NCBI GenBank assembly: GCA_964657565.1
Contig: CAZZVQ010000009.1
Location: 1-64,000, forward strand
Direction of reading: 5' to 3'
From: JAVVHH01 sp964657565
Lineage (GTDB): Bacteria > Pseudomonadota > Alphaproteobacteria > Acetobacterales > Acetobacteraceae
Length of the DNA: 64,000 bases
Shown here: positions 16,493-25,623 of the stretch, one piece after another
How the letters are laid out: each line of letters begins with the position of its first letter
Position numbering within the stretch: the first letter of the stretch is position 1
Notes under the pieces: model-generated
What the model was told of the DNA's origin: nothing
Databases searched by the model: none
The model's input: only the letters and a program-made list of their open reading frames with translations
Position numbers and translations under genes: made by a program

Positions 16493-17980
16493 ATGAGCGT
16501 GGAACTATTAGACCTGCCGGACCTACCGGCAGGATCGGCTGCGGCTGCCCGAACGATCGTGGCCGTGCCGGGCGCCGGCACAGCTCCTGCAACGCCCTAC
16601 AAAGCGCCGCTCACCACCCCCGGGACGCTGCCGATTTGGACAACCTCCACTCGTCCCACGCTCTCGGATGGTCAGGCGGTCATCGGATACAACACGGCAA
16701 TTCCGCAGCTCGAGGCCGGCATCGGAGTGGGCGGCCTGCAGACGTGGACGGCTCTCGGTGGAGGCGCCTCCAGCACCGTCCCAGCCTACCCAAACCTGAC
16801 CGTCACTCCCGGTAACGGGCAGAACACCATTGCATGGACGGATGGTTCGACTGGCGGATCGCCCATCACCGGGCACAAACTATACCGCAGCACGTCGCCC
16901 GGCGCAGAGGCGCTGCTTGGCACGATCACGACTGCCAGTCCTTATGTCGATACGGGCCTCACCAACGGCACAGCTTACTATTATCGTCTCAGCGCTACGA
17001 ACGCGGTCGGCGAGGGTGCGCAGTCGGCCGAGGTCTCGGCCACGCCAGCGCTTCCCGTAGCGTCGCCGGTCAACACCGTCCTGCCGGCAGTCTCCGGCAC
17101 CGCCCAGCAGGGCCAGACCCTCTCCGTCACGACCGGCACATGGTCAGGCACGCCGACGCCGACTTACGCCTACCAATGGCTTCGCGCGGGCGCGGCCATC
17201 TCGGGCGCGACTGGCTCGACCTATCTGCTGGGGTTTGGCGACGTAGGCTCGGCGATCAGCTGCGCCGTCACCGCCACCAACGCGGCCGGGTCGGCGTCGG
17301 CCACATCACCCAGCACGGCCACGGTGACCCCGATCGCCGCCACCATCACCGGCACCGCACCGGCAGGCACAGTCGGCACCGCCTACAGCTACACGTTCAC
17401 GACAGCCAACTTCGTCGGCGCCATCACCGCAACCGTGGGCAGCGGCACGCTCCCGGCCGGGCTCGCGCTGTCCGTCAGCGGCTCGAGCATCGTCCTGTCC
17501 GGCACGCCGACTGCGGCGGCGACCTCGAGCTTCACAATCCATGGCGTGGGCGCGACGAGCGGCACCGCGGACAGCGCGGCGCAGTCCGTCACGATCGCGG
17601 CGGCCGTCGTCTCCACGCACGCTCGCTTCGCCCAGGACACGGCAACGGCCGGCGCCGGCGGCACGGCTGCCGCGCTGTTTGCCTCGATGGCGCAGGTGTC
17701 CGGCGCCTCCTCGGATCGCACCGGCACGATCACCACGACGGCCGACCCGACGAAATACACGTGGGTCGCGGTGACGGCCGCGGCGGCCGGCTCTGGCGTG
17801 CGGTTCTTCGACGGCACTGGGTACGGCGGTTTCAACGGCGCGGGGTCGAGCTCGATCTACACCGGTCCGGATGCCGACCCGACGACCATCCACCAGACCT
17901 ACACGGACGGGTCCGGCAACACCTGGAACCTCTACCGCTCGAGCGGCCATTCGGTCGCGCTCACCTTCACGCTCTCGTAA
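16493..17980 (+). CDS. phage appendage protein with FN3 and Ig-like domains
   Basis: The 495-residue protein has an N-terminal attachment segment (about 1-95) and a fibronectin type III domain (about 98-188, with ITGHKLYRST and GTAYYYRLSATNAVG). An Ig-like domain follows (about 190-278, PTYAYQWLRAGAAISGATGSTY), then a putative-Ig domain (about 280-368, GTAYSYTFTTA and GLALSVSGSSIVLSGTPT), and a C-terminal Gly-rich tip. Such domains decorate phage fibres and aid weak binding to surface glycans. It lies between the adaptor and the large beta-helical protein, so a side-fibre component is likely. Confidence 0.75.
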   Translation: MSVELLDLPDLPAGSAAAARTIVAVPGAGTAPATPYKAPLTTPGTLPIWTTSTRPTLSDGQAVIGYNTAIPQLEAGIGVGGLQTWTALGGGASSTVPAYPNLTVTPGNGQNTIAWTDGSTGGSPITGHKLYRSTSPGAEALLGTITTASPYVDTGLTNGTAYYYRLSATNAVGEGAQSAEVSATPALPVASPVNTVLPAVSGTAQQGQTLSVTTGTWSGTPTPTYAYQWLRAGAAISGATGSTYLLGFGDVGSAISCAVTATNAAGSASATSPSTATVTPIAATITGTAPAGTVGTAYSYTFTTANFVGAITATVGSGTLPAGLALSVSGSSIVLSGTPTAAATSSFTIHGVGATSGTADSAAQSVTIAAAVVSTHARFAQDTATAGAGGTAAALFASMAQVSGASSDRTGTITTTADPTKYTWVAVTAAAAGSGVRFFDGTGYGGFNGAGSSSIYTGPDADPTTIHQTYTDGSGNTWNLYRSSGHSVALTFTLS

Positions 17981-17989
17981 GGGGTCACC

Positions 17990-20464
17990 ATGTCCACTAT
18001 CGGATCATCCCTCTCGAAGGGTGAAGACGGCACCGCGCTCATCAACCCGAGCGTTCTCAATCAGATCGCCGGCCTCCCAAAAGACCTGACCCGCTCGGCC
18101 TTCGACGCAGCGGTGACGCAAGAGCGCGCCCGCATCACCAACAACGGCACCGGCGTGTGGAACAACGGTGAGAAGATAAGCATCCTCGGCGAGCTCGGGA
18201 CGCGTATCTGGTTTGTCGGAGGCAGCGCCGCCGCCAGTCACGCGCGCAACGTTTCGTTTCAGGGCAGAACCTACACGCTTGCCGGCGATGCCAACGTGTT
18301 CGGGGCAACGAACGGCGCTCCGTCGAGCGGCACCGGCGCCAACGGGGACATCATGGTCGATGTCAACGCGGGCCTCTGCTACGGCCCGAAGGCAAACGGC
18401 ACATGGTCAGGCACTGTGCTTGACACGATCTCGGCTCGTTCGAACGATCCGCGATTTGATACCGGCGCGACCGTCAGTCTAGGCAGCGCCCCATATAACG
18501 CGCCCCTGGACGGCCAGCCCCACACGATGACCCAGGCGGCCGCGCTGGCGATGTATCCCAACTGCGGCGCCACCAGGTCGATCGCACAGGATACGGCGGC
18601 GTGGCTGCAGGCCGAATACGACATCCGCACGTCGGCAGTTCGGCGCGGCACCACCGTCATTTGGCTGCCGCCCATGTCCAAGATGGTCGTCACCGAGCAA
18701 CTTCGCCTCCAAGCTGCGAGCAATGTATGGTTTCACGCCGGTCCCGGCTGCACCCTTCTTACGGCCGGAACTGGCACTACCCCGGCGATCTCAGTCGAGA
18801 ACGCGACGAGCCTGGCGCAACCGCTGCGCAACTTCTTCATGCAGGCGGGCGCTTCTGCCGTCTCCACGCCTGGGGATGCCGGCGGCGTGGCCTGGACAGG
18901 TTACACGACGGGCGCGTCCGCGATCCAGTTCGTCAATTGCCAGGGGATATTCATCCATAACGTGGCCTGGAGCGGCTACGACGAAGCGATAATTTGGGGC
19001 AACCACGTTTTCGGTATCCGCTTCATGTACTGTGCCGGAAGCGGCAACAACATAGCGTGGGGTTGGGAAAATCAAGCCTTCGGTCTCGACAGCATGGAGG
19101 CCCTTTACTTCATTAGTGGGTCACTCTCCAACAACAACTACGGCTTCAAATTAGACTCGATTTACGGTCCCAACGAGCAAGGGACCTACTTCCCGCAGGG
19201 CGGGTCTGTATTTATTCAGGGCACGTCGATCGACTACAACGTTGTCCGCCAAGGCGAGTGGGAGAACTCGGTCAACAACTACGCCATTGGGTCCTTGCAC
19301 ATCACGAAGTGCCACATAGAGACCACGGGCGCGTGCTCGGGTAACACGCGCGCCCGTGTCCTGAGCAGCGGTCCGCTATTCTTCGTGAACAACGAGCTGG
19401 TCGAGAACGACGGCAACTCGCCTCCGTGGTTCGTGGAAGTCGCGGACGGCACCCAATGCACGATGATTGGCAACCGGGTGAACTCGACCACGATCGCCTT
19501 GATGGGCTCGCCCACGAGCGGCCCCAAGGTGGTGTTCGCCTACGGCAACATGATGCAATACATCTATGCCCGGCCGATCGCGATGCTCGATGGAAACGGC
19601 ACGCTCTGGCAGCCGAACATGGGCGACGGCTGCTCCAGTCAGATCCCGGACCACGATCCCAACCCGGCGACCGGCTCGGCGTATTACGGTACCACGGACG
19701 TTTTCTGTAACTACGGCAGTGCGGGGGACAACTTCACCCTGGACGCGGGCGGCTGGCCGGCGGGGGCTACGTTCCGCATTTGGTGCATCAGCAACCCCGT
19801 CACGATCCGGGTCAAGGCGGGCGCGACGCTCGGGGACATCACCCATTTTACAGGGCCGTTTGTCCTCTCAACTCCAGGGACGTTCGCCATCGTTCGGGCG
19901 CATAGCCCCACAGAGTGGATCATCGTCATGCCGCACATCGTGACGCCCAACGCGTTCCCGATGAGCTTCGCCGGGGTTTCCGGGGCCGCGCCGACGGGGG
20001 TCAAGGCGTTTAGCGGGACCAACGCCGGCACGATCACCTATGACGGCGCGGGCAACCTCCAAATCCCGGCCGCCGCGTCGGGCGATCTATTGGCGGCCGG
20101 CATTGTCCCGGACGGCAAGCTGATCGAGGTCAACTTCGCGGCGGGCACTGCCAACCGGGCTTTTGCGATGCGCACACGGGTCCAGAGCGATGGCTCCTGC
20201 ATCTTCATTTACTGCGCCAGCGGTAAGTTGAATTGCGCCACGCTCGCGCCCAATGGCGCCGGCAGCAACTTCGACATCAACACGGTCCTGGACCCCAGCA
20301 CGATCAACAGCTTCGGTTTCAGCGGCGATGGCGGCGTGATCCACGTGTTCATCAACGGCGCACAGTTTCACGACTTCAACGTGAGCATCGGATCGGCTGG
20401 ATACTTGGGTTTTGCTGGCAACAACGGCGCCACGACGTTGATCTCTACGATCAAGATCACCTAG
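17990..20464 (+). CDS. large beta-helical tail fibre/tailspike protein
   Basis: The 824-residue protein has an N-terminal segment (about 1-190) and a pectate-lyase-like right-handed beta-helix (about 200-560). The helix has recurrent short strands and Asn/Gly turns (TTVIWLPPMSKMVV, FVNCQGIFIHNVAW, VFIQGTSIDYNVV). Distal beta domains follow (about 600-824) with a carbohydrate-binding-like end (IHVFINGAQFHDFNV). This is the plan of phage spikes that bind or cut surface polysaccharide. I could not identify catalytic residues. The TAGTG at the 3' end overlaps the next start. Confidence 0.75.
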   Translation: MSTIGSSLSKGEDGTALINPSVLNQIAGLPKDLTRSAFDAAVTQERARITNNGTGVWNNGEKISILGELGTRIWFVGGSAAASHARNVSFQGRTYTLAGDANVFGATNGAPSSGTGANGDIMVDVNAGLCYGPKANGTWSGTVLDTISARSNDPRFDTGATVSLGSAPYNAPLDGQPHTMTQAAALAMYPNCGATRSIAQDTAAWLQAEYDIRTSAVRRGTTVIWLPPMSKMVVTEQLRLQAASNVWFHAGPGCTLLTAGTGTTPAISVENATSLAQPLRNFFMQAGASAVSTPGDAGGVAWTGYTTGASAIQFVNCQGIFIHNVAWSGYDEAIIWGNHVFGIRFMYCAGSGNNIAWGWENQAFGLDSMEALYFISGSLSNNNYGFKLDSIYGPNEQGTYFPQGGSVFIQGTSIDYNVVRQGEWENSVNNYAIGSLHITKCHIETTGACSGNTRARVLSSGPLFFVNNELVENDGNSPPWFVEVADGTQCTMIGNRVNSTTIALMGSPTSGPKVVFAYGNMMQYIYARPIAMLDGNGTLWQPNMGDGCSSQIPDHDPNPATGSAYYGTTDVFCNYGSAGDNFTLDAGGWPAGATFRIWCISNPVTIRVKAGATLGDITHFTGPFVLSTPGTFAIVRAHSPTEWIIVMPHIVTPNAFPMSFAGVSGAAPTGVKAFSGTNAGTITYDGAGNLQIPAAASGDLLAAGIVPDGKLIEVNFAAGTANRAFAMRTRVQSDGSCIFIYCASGKLNCATLAPNGAGSNFDINTVLDPSTINSFGFSGDGGVIHVFINGAQFHDFNVSIGSAGYLGFAGNNGATTLISTIKIT

Positions 20465-20997
20465 TGCCCGAGGAGGCCGACCTGTCCCCCACCATTCCCG
20501 GCGTCATCGACGCCCTTCGCAATCTCGTCCGCGCGGTATTCCGCATGGGCGTCGATCCCCTGCTGGCAGGGCTCAGCCAGCAACTCACCGAAATCCACGC
20601 GGAGATCAGGACCATGTCCACCAAGACCGACGACGCCATCGCCAACCTCAAGACCGACGTGCAGGCGCAGACCACCGTCATCACCAGCGTCAGCACGTTC
20701 ATCGCCGGCCTCTCCACGCAGCTCGCCACCGCCCTCGCCAGCGCCAAGGACGCCGGCGCCACCGACGAGCAGCTCGCCGAGCTGACCGACCTCGATGCTT
20801 CAGTGAAGGCCAACAACGCAGCGTTGGCTGCCGCGGTCGCAGCCGGAACCCCCGCCGCCGCAGATGCCTCAGGAGCGGCCACCGGTGGCGCCACGCAGAG
20901 CAATGCCGCTTCGGCGGGTTCGGATGCCGGGACCACCGCTACGGCCGCCCAGGCTGCCGACCCGAACGCCCCGACCGGTCAGCAGACCATCATCTAA
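20464..20997 (+). CDS. coiled-coil phage protein of unknown function
   Basis: The product is helical: IPGVIDALRNLVRAVFRMGVDPLL, then heptad-like repeats (TKTDDAIANLKTDVQAQTTV) and an Ala/Gly/Thr low-complexity C-terminus. It is about 177 residues if translation starts at GTG 20464, overlapping the previous TAG. However GAGGAGG at 20470-20475 could instead serve a start a few codons downstream, so the N-terminus is uncertain. The size and location suggest a small fibre chaperone or connector, but I cannot name a family. Confidence 0.55.
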   Translation: MPEEADLSPTIPGVIDALRNLVRAVFRMGVDPLLAGLSQQLTEIHAEIRTMSTKTDDAIANLKTDVQAQTTVITSVSTFIAGLSTQLATALASAKDAGATDEQLAELTDLDASVKANNAALAAAVAAGTPAAADASGAATGGATQSNAASAGSDAGTTATAAQAADPNAPTGQQTII

Positions 20998-21009
20998 CCC
21001 ACAAGAGGC

Positions 21010-21033
21010 GCGCCCGGGCCTCGGCTCGGGCGC
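21010..21033. repeat. inverted repeat between two appendage genes
   Basis: GCGCCCG at 21010-21016 pairs perfectly with CGGGCGC at 21027-21033 across a 10-base loop that itself contains GCC/GGC. It lies in the 48-base gap before the next start. There is no T-run, so it is not an intrinsic terminator; it may be an RNA processing or stability hairpin. Confidence 0.4.
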
Positions 21034-21045
21034 CACGGAGGCCAC

Positions 21046-21285
21046 ATGGCCATCATCACGCTCAAACCGATCACGCGGATCATCCTGCAGACGGCCAACG
21101 GATACTATTCGCTGCCGTGGGATGGGACGGCGGCCGTCCGCATCGGGCCTGGCGAAGGGATCGGCACCGCCTCGCACGGCGACAACATCTACTCGCTCGT
21201 CGCGGCCGACCCGACCGTTGCCGGCACCGCGCCCCCAGCCTCCGCCGATCAACCCTACAACCCTGACGCAGGAGCTTTGACCTGA
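21046..21285 (+). CDS. small phage protein of unknown function
   Basis: A 79-residue protein with a beta-rich first half (MAIITLKPITRIILQTANGYYSLPW) and a Pro/Ala/Asp C-terminus. A GGAGG-like site lies just upstream of the ATG. It ends TGATG, overlapping the next start. Nothing further can be said about its function. Confidence 0.55.
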   Translation: MAIITLKPITRIILQTANGYYSLPWDGTAAVRIGPGEGIGTASHGDNIYSLVAADPTVAGTAPPASADQPYNPDAGALT

Positions 21286-22835
21286 TGCGCCTCGCCCTCG
21301 CCGCCTTCGCGGCTCTATCCCTGGCCGGCCCGGCCGTCGCACAGACGGTGCCGACCTGCGCCCAGGCCGATATCGCCTGCCGCGTGCAGCACAATGACAC
21401 CGTCACGCTCGGCACGAAGCTGGACACGCTCCACACGGACATCCAGGCGCTGATCAAGCAGCTGCAGAGCGCGCCCGTCGCGACCGGCTCGACCTCGAGC
21501 GGCGCCACCAGCGCGCCCGCGACCAGTGACGCCAAATACTTCCCCGCCGAACCCGGCAATGCCGCATTCCCAAGCCCCGAGAACAGCAGCATCATCCGCC
21601 TCGGTTCGGCGATCTCCGGCCGGCCATACCTGCGCGATGACGCCGGCAACGTTCATCAAATGGTCCAAGCGGCCGGTGCGGCCACGAACGGCTATCTCAT
21701 CAACGGCAATCCGGCGCTCGGCGGCGGCTCGGACCAGGCGCCCATCACCAAGCTAGTGGTTCGTCAGGGTAAGGTGTTCTCGACCGCAGCCGGCGGGCAG
21801 ACCCAGCAATTCAACTTCGGGATGGGCGGCCTCTATAATGCCGCCCTGCCAGATGCGTTTTCGACGGATGCGAGCGGAGCAACCACGTCCACCGTGGCCA
21901 CCAGCAGCGTCACCATGCCGTCTAAGCCGGCCCGCGCCGCCATCGCTCCCGGATCGACCGGCAAGATCCTCAAGGTGTGTGCGACCGGCTGCGCCTATCC
22001 CACACTCTCGGCCGCGATCGCCGCTGCCGCCAACGGCGACACCGTCGATCTCGGGCCCGGCACCTACAAGGAAGCGCCGCCAGCCATCGCCGTCTCGCTC
22101 AAGATGATCTGGGAGGCCGGCGCGGTCCTCGATCTGACCGGCCTCACCGGCAGCCTGGCCCACGGCAAGGGCGCGATCGTGCCGATGTCGGACCTCCTGC
22201 TAGTCAATCCGGTCATCACCGGCACCGCGATGGATCAGGGGTCGGCGCAGGGCACCGCGGCGATCCGACCGGAGACCGGATCCAATTACATCGACGTGCA
22301 GGGTGGCGAGCTCTACGGCAACCAGAACGGCATCGCCGGCGGCGACGTGCCGGTCGTGCTGACCGTGACCGACACCAAGCTGCACGATAACGGCCTCGGC
22401 GACGGCTATACGCACAACATCTACATGTCGCACGGGACGCTCTCGGTCACCCTGAACAACGTGCAGTCCACCAACCCCAATGGCGGCCACGCGGCCAAGA
22501 TCCGGGCCTTCGAGCTGGCGATCACCGGCGGTACCTATGAGGCGTTCTCCGCTGCGTCGATCGACGTCCCCGACGGCACGGTGGCGGCGGCGATCATCGA
22601 CGGGGCGACGATCATCAAGAAGGCCGGCGCCTACAACCACACGGTGCTCGATTACGCGACCGAGGACACGTCGAGCGGCAATGGCGGCTTGGTCCTGCGC
22701 AACGTCACGCTCAACCTGGCCTGCGACAGCCCGGCCATCATGGTCGGTGGCGGATCGGTGGTCACGGTCGAGGCCACGACCAAAGTCGACGGCACCAAGC
22801 CGACGGCTCAGGGCGGCACGGTCAAGGGGCTGTAG
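21285..22835 (+). CDS. exported right-handed beta-helix protein of the prophage
   Basis: The 516-residue protein begins with a Sec signal peptide (MRLALAAFAALSLAGPAVAQ). A short Cys-containing coiled segment (CAQADIACRVQHNDTV) and a linker follow. A pectate-lyase-type beta-helix starts near residue 230 with YPTLSAAIAAAANGDTVDLGPGTY-like sequence and runs to about 500. The beta-helix opening motif is typical of surface polysaccharide-acting or adhesin proteins. Like the 14121 gene, it combines an export signal with a phage-appendage fold. It overlaps the preceding stop by 3 bases and ends 19 bases before a membrane-protein gene. Confidence 0.7.
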   Translation: MRLALAAFAALSLAGPAVAQTVPTCAQADIACRVQHNDTVTLGTKLDTLHTDIQALIKQLQSAPVATGSTSSGATSAPATSDAKYFPAEPGNAAFPSPENSSIIRLGSAISGRPYLRDDAGNVHQMVQAAGAATNGYLINGNPALGGGSDQAPITKLVVRQGKVFSTAAGGQTQQFNFGMGGLYNAALPDAFSTDASGATTSTVATSSVTMPSKPARAAIAPGSTGKILKVCATGCAYPTLSAAIAAAANGDTVDLGPGTYKEAPPAIAVSLKMIWEAGAVLDLTGLTGSLAHGKGAIVPMSDLLLVNPVITGTAMDQGSAQGTAAIRPETGSNYIDVQGGELYGNQNGIAGGDVPVVLTVTDTKLHDNGLGDGYTHNIYMSHGTLSVTLNNVQSTNPNGGHAAKIRAFELAITGGTYEAFSAASIDVPDGTVAAAIIDGATIIKKAGAYNHTVLDYATEDTSSGNGGLVLRNVTLNLACDSPAIMVGGGSVVTVEATTKVDGTKPTAQGGTVKGL

Positions 22836-22854
22836 TGAACTGAAGGGCGCTGCG

Positions 22855-23253
22855 ATGATGTCACCTGCTTACCGCCGCGTGCCGGCCTTCGACGCGCTCA
22901 AAGCGATCCATGCCGCGCTGACATTCGTGATGGCCGGGCTCGGCGGCGTGCTGTTCGCGCCTGGCGATACGTTCTCCAGCAGCACGGCGTGGCGGCTCTT
23001 TGTTGAGATCGGCGTCAAGGAGGATCAGCTTGGGATGCTGCTTCTGGCCATTGCGGTCATCGGCGGCGCCGGTATCGCACCATCGCACGCTTGGATGCGG
23101 CGATGGAGCATCCTCGTGCTGGCGACAGCTCACGCCGCCCTAGCCGTGTCCTTTTTCATCGGCAATCCAGTCGGGGGCGCCGTCGTGCCCTACACGGCAT
23201 ACGCCATTTTGGCGCTCTACACGGTGTCGCGCGAAGCCGGGGGGAGCCGTTGA
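22855..23253 (+). CDS. phage membrane protein with about four TM segments
   Basis: The 132-residue product starts at tandem ATGs (22855/22858) after a weak AAGGGCG. Hydrophobic stretches occur at about 14-32, 55-75, 80-97 and 100-122, with a positively charged loop near MRRWS. It is the first of four adjacent membrane or membrane-anchored genes upstream of the endolysin, so a holin or superinfection-exclusion role is possible, but no family is recognised. TGATG couples it to the next gene. Confidence 0.6.
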   Translation: MMSPAYRRVPAFDALKAIHAALTFVMAGLGGVLFAPGDTFSSSTAWRLFVEIGVKEDQLGMLLLAIAVIGGAGIAPSHAWMRRWSILVLATAHAALAVSFFIGNPVGGAVVPYTAYAILALYTVSREAGGSR

Positions 23254-23705
23254 TGGTGCACATTCGCCAATGGGCCTCGCGATTCATCCTGCTCCCCCTG
23301 CGCTTGTTCTTCTCGCGTCAAGTCGGGTTGGCGGAGCTGATCTCCGGTCTCGCGACGTTCGGGTGGGGTTGGACCATGGTCTACACGGACCCGTTCCCGA
23401 CATGGCGCTCGCTCGACTATCTGCTTCGTTTCTGGGACAGCGACGCCTGGGGCTGGATCGATATGATCTTCGGCCTTGGACAGCTTTTCGCCTTTGGTCT
23501 GATTGACAACCGCTGGCATCGGCCATGGTTGCGGTTCGGCGCCGCGGTCGTGCTGTGCGTGATTTGGGGTTTCAACACGATCAGCATGTTGTCACCTCCC
23601 ACCCCCTGCCCGCCTTGGGCGTGGCCCGTCGCCGCGCTGTGGTTTGCCAATTTCTATCTCATCATCCGGATTTCGTTTGTGCGCTGCGCACCCGCGGCTT
23701 CATGA
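23253..23705 (+). CDS. phage membrane protein of unknown function
   Basis: The 150-residue product begins at ATG 23253, overlapping the preceding stop. It is Trp- and Phe-rich with hydrophobic stretches (FILLPLRLFF, ISGLATFGWGWTMVY, FGAAVVLCVIWGFNTI, WPVAALWFANFYLIIRISF), so three or four TM helices. It forms a coupled pair with the upstream membrane gene and is followed by another ATGA junction. Lysis-cassette membership is inferred from position only. Confidence 0.6.
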   Translation: MVHIRQWASRFILLPLRLFFSRQVGLAELISGLATFGWGWTMVYTDPFPTWRSLDYLLRFWDSDAWGWIDMIFGLGQLFAFGLIDNRWHRPWLRFGAAVVLCVIWGFNTISMLSPPTPCPPWAWPVAALWFANFYLIIRISFVRCAPAAS

Positions 23706-24223
23706 CCGAACAGTCTTGGCTGCAGTCGCTTGGCCTCGACACCATTCAGCGCGCCCTGATCCCGCTCGGAACAGCGGCAGGGGCGGTTTGGACTGCTTGG
23801 AAATTCAGTGCGGAGCGGCAAGACAAACGCGAAATCGTCGTTGAAACCAGAGAGGAACAGCAGCGGCGCGAGCTTGATGAGCGGCAAGCGGCCATGTCCA
23901 AGCGCGACGCCGAGGCCATGGTGTGGGTGCGCGACGAGGCGGAGCGCTACCGCAAGCGGCTGATCGAGGTCGAGGCCGAGCGAGACGAGGCCTATCATTC
24001 CGCGGATGCGGCGTGGGACATCGCCCGTGCCTGGAAAGAGCGGTCGCATCAAATCAAGCATGATCTAGACAATGCCAGGACGATGGTGAACGCAGCACTT
24101 ATTCAGCGCGGAACAGAGCCCAGAGCCTGGCCGGATGAACAGCTGCCTCCGCTGGACGAGATCCTTGAGGACAACGCGCGTCGCCTCGTTGAGCGGCGGT
24201 CGAATCTACGCGCTGCCGACTGA
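23702..24223 (+). CDS. TM-anchored coiled-coil protein, possible inner-membrane spanin
   Basis: The 173-residue product starts at ATG 23702 (ATGA overlap). An N-terminal hydrophobic helix (ALIPLGTAAGAVWTAWKF, about 18-35) is followed by a long charged coiled coil (about 40-140). Topology and place before the endolysin resemble an Rz-type i-spanin, but sequence identity to a known spanin cannot be claimed. It could also be a general phage membrane-anchored coiled-coil protein. Confidence 0.5.
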   Translation: MTEQSWLQSLGLDTIQRALIPLGTAAGAVWTAWKFSAERQDKREIVVETREEQQRRELDERQAAMSKRDAEAMVWVRDEAERYRKRLIEVEAERDEAYHSADAAWDIARAWKERSHQIKHDLDNARTMVNAALIQRGTEPRAWPDEQLPPLDEILEDNARRLVERRSNLRAAD

Positions 24224-24271
24224 AGAATACCCGGCCCGGGTAGGGCGCCCCTCAAAACCTGGAGAAGACCA

Positions 24272-24922
24272 ATGGCAATCCTGTCGGCCACCACGGCTGT
24301 CAACGGCGCTGTCGCCGGCGCTCGATCGCTGCCCGGCCTCATCACCAATTTGCAGTCGATCGATCCAACCCTAGCCACGCAACTCACGGCCAAGCCGTTA
24401 CTGGCCAGCAAGAGCCCCTGGGGGACACTGGCGGCCGGCGCCGTCGGCTGGCTCTCGGCCCGCTATGGCTTGGGTCTCGACGACACCACCACGGCCCTGA
24501 TCGCCGGCCTGTGCGTCTTGGCGGGGAGCTACGCGATGCGCGCGATCACCAAGCAGCCGACCTCCGGACTGGTGACCGTTGTGCCCCCAGCGATCTCCGC
24601 AGATGAGGCGCCGATCGCCAAGACCCTCGGCGTGATCGTCCTGCTGGCGGCCGGCCTATCACTATCAGCGTGCACCACGGCACAACAGGCGGCGACCAGT
24701 AAGGCCGTCGCGGACGGCCAACTGTTCTGCGCAAAGGCCACAGGAGCCGGCCCGCTGGTGGTTGCTCTCGCCAACGCCGATGGCGCACCTGTCACCGTCA
24801 CGGGCGCTGCCTCGGCGGACGTGGCCGCAGCGTGCCAAGTGATCGGGGCCATTCCAGTATCGCCGCCTGCTAATCCCGCTGCGGCTCCGGTAGTGGCGGC
24901 GTCGGTAAAGGCGGCGCCGTGA
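24272..24922 (+). CDS. two-part phage membrane protein with internal lipobox
   Basis: The 216-residue frame starts at ATG 24272 behind GGAG. Residues 1-95 hold two hydrophobic segments (about 50-62 and 73-90), as in a small holin-like protein. Residues 115-134 form a second signal-like helix ending in LSAC with Cys134, a good lipobox, followed by a low-complexity Ala/Val tail. Either this is a fusion, or an internal GTG (24572 or 24581) also yields a lipoprotein that could act as an outer-membrane spanin. No strong internal ribosome site is visible. The 3' end overlaps the endolysin start by 4 bases. Confidence 0.5.
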   Translation: MAILSATTAVNGAVAGARSLPGLITNLQSIDPTLATQLTAKPLLASKSPWGTLAAGAVGWLSARYGLGLDDTTTALIAGLCVLAGSYAMRAITKQPTSGLVTVVPPAISADEAPIAKTLGVIVLLAAGLSLSACTTAQQAATSKAVADGQLFCAKATGAGPLVVALANADGAPVTVTGAASADVAAACQVIGAIPVSPPANPAAAPVVAASVKAAP

Positions 24923-25569
24923 CCGCCGTCTGGGACCGCGCGTCCGTCCCGCAGCTCGCCGTCGACCTGATCGCCCAGGTGGAGCGATTCGCCGGGACAG
25001 CCTACGACGATGGCAGCGGCAACTGGACGATCGGTTACGGCTCGCTGCACATGCCGAATGGGGCATCTGTCCGCCGCGGCATGACGATCTCGCTGCCCGA
25101 TGCCAAGTTACTGCTGGGCCAGCAGATGAGGACCTGGGTAGCGGCGATCTGCGCCAACGTCCACGGCACCATGACGGCCAATCAGGCCGCCGCGCTGATC
25201 TCGTTCGTGCACAACCTCGGGGCCGGCGTCCTGCACGGCTGCACGATGATAGCCATGATCAACGCCGGCCAGTGCCAGTTGGCATCGCGGCAATTCGGCG
25301 GCTGGGTGATGGCGAGTGGCCAGAAATCACTGGGTCTGATGCGACGGCGCGAACTCGAGCGGCGGATATTCGTCGGCGGCGATCTGTCCTGCTACGCCTC
25401 GGTCTGGGCGCTCACGAAGGCGGATCTGCTGCCGATTTATCAGCAGGCCTTTGCCGACGCCGCTGCCTGGCACCGAGAGGCGGTGACACCGCCTGCTGGC
25501 GTCAGTCGGGCGCCCGAACAGACCACCGACGAGCTCAACGCGGCAAGCTTGCAAACGGCGCGCAACTGA
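24919..25569 (+). CDS. endolysin, glycoside hydrolase family 24 (T4-lysozyme type)
   Basis: The 216-residue muramidase has Glu22, Asp31 and Thr37 with exactly the 9- and 6-residue spacing of the T4 lysozyme catalytic triad, in VERFAGTAYDDGSGNWTIGYG. Further family features are NQAAALISFVHNLG and MRRRELERRIF. It cleaves peptidoglycan for host lysis. It starts at GTG 24919, overlapping the upstream gene (GTGA). There is no signal peptide, so a holin is needed for access. It is the last gene of the rightward late operon; a Pro/Glu-rich tail of about 30 residues is extra. Confidence 0.9.
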   Translation: MTAVWDRASVPQLAVDLIAQVERFAGTAYDDGSGNWTIGYGSLHMPNGASVRRGMTISLPDAKLLLGQQMRTWVAAICANVHGTMTANQAAALISFVHNLGAGVLHGCTMIAMINAGQCQLASRQFGGWVMASGQKSLGLMRRRELERRIFVGGDLSCYASVWALTKADLLPIYQQAFADAAAWHREAVTPPAGVSRAPEQTTDELNAASLQTARN

Positions 25570-25623
25570 TCTGCGGCTGCGGTCTGCGGGCGTGAGGGCG
25601 TTGGGCTTGCGGGGGCGGGACAA

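Noticed and set aside
21010..21033. Intrinsic terminator in the appendage operon
   Set aside because: A 7-base GC stem but no T-run, and genes continue on the same strand.
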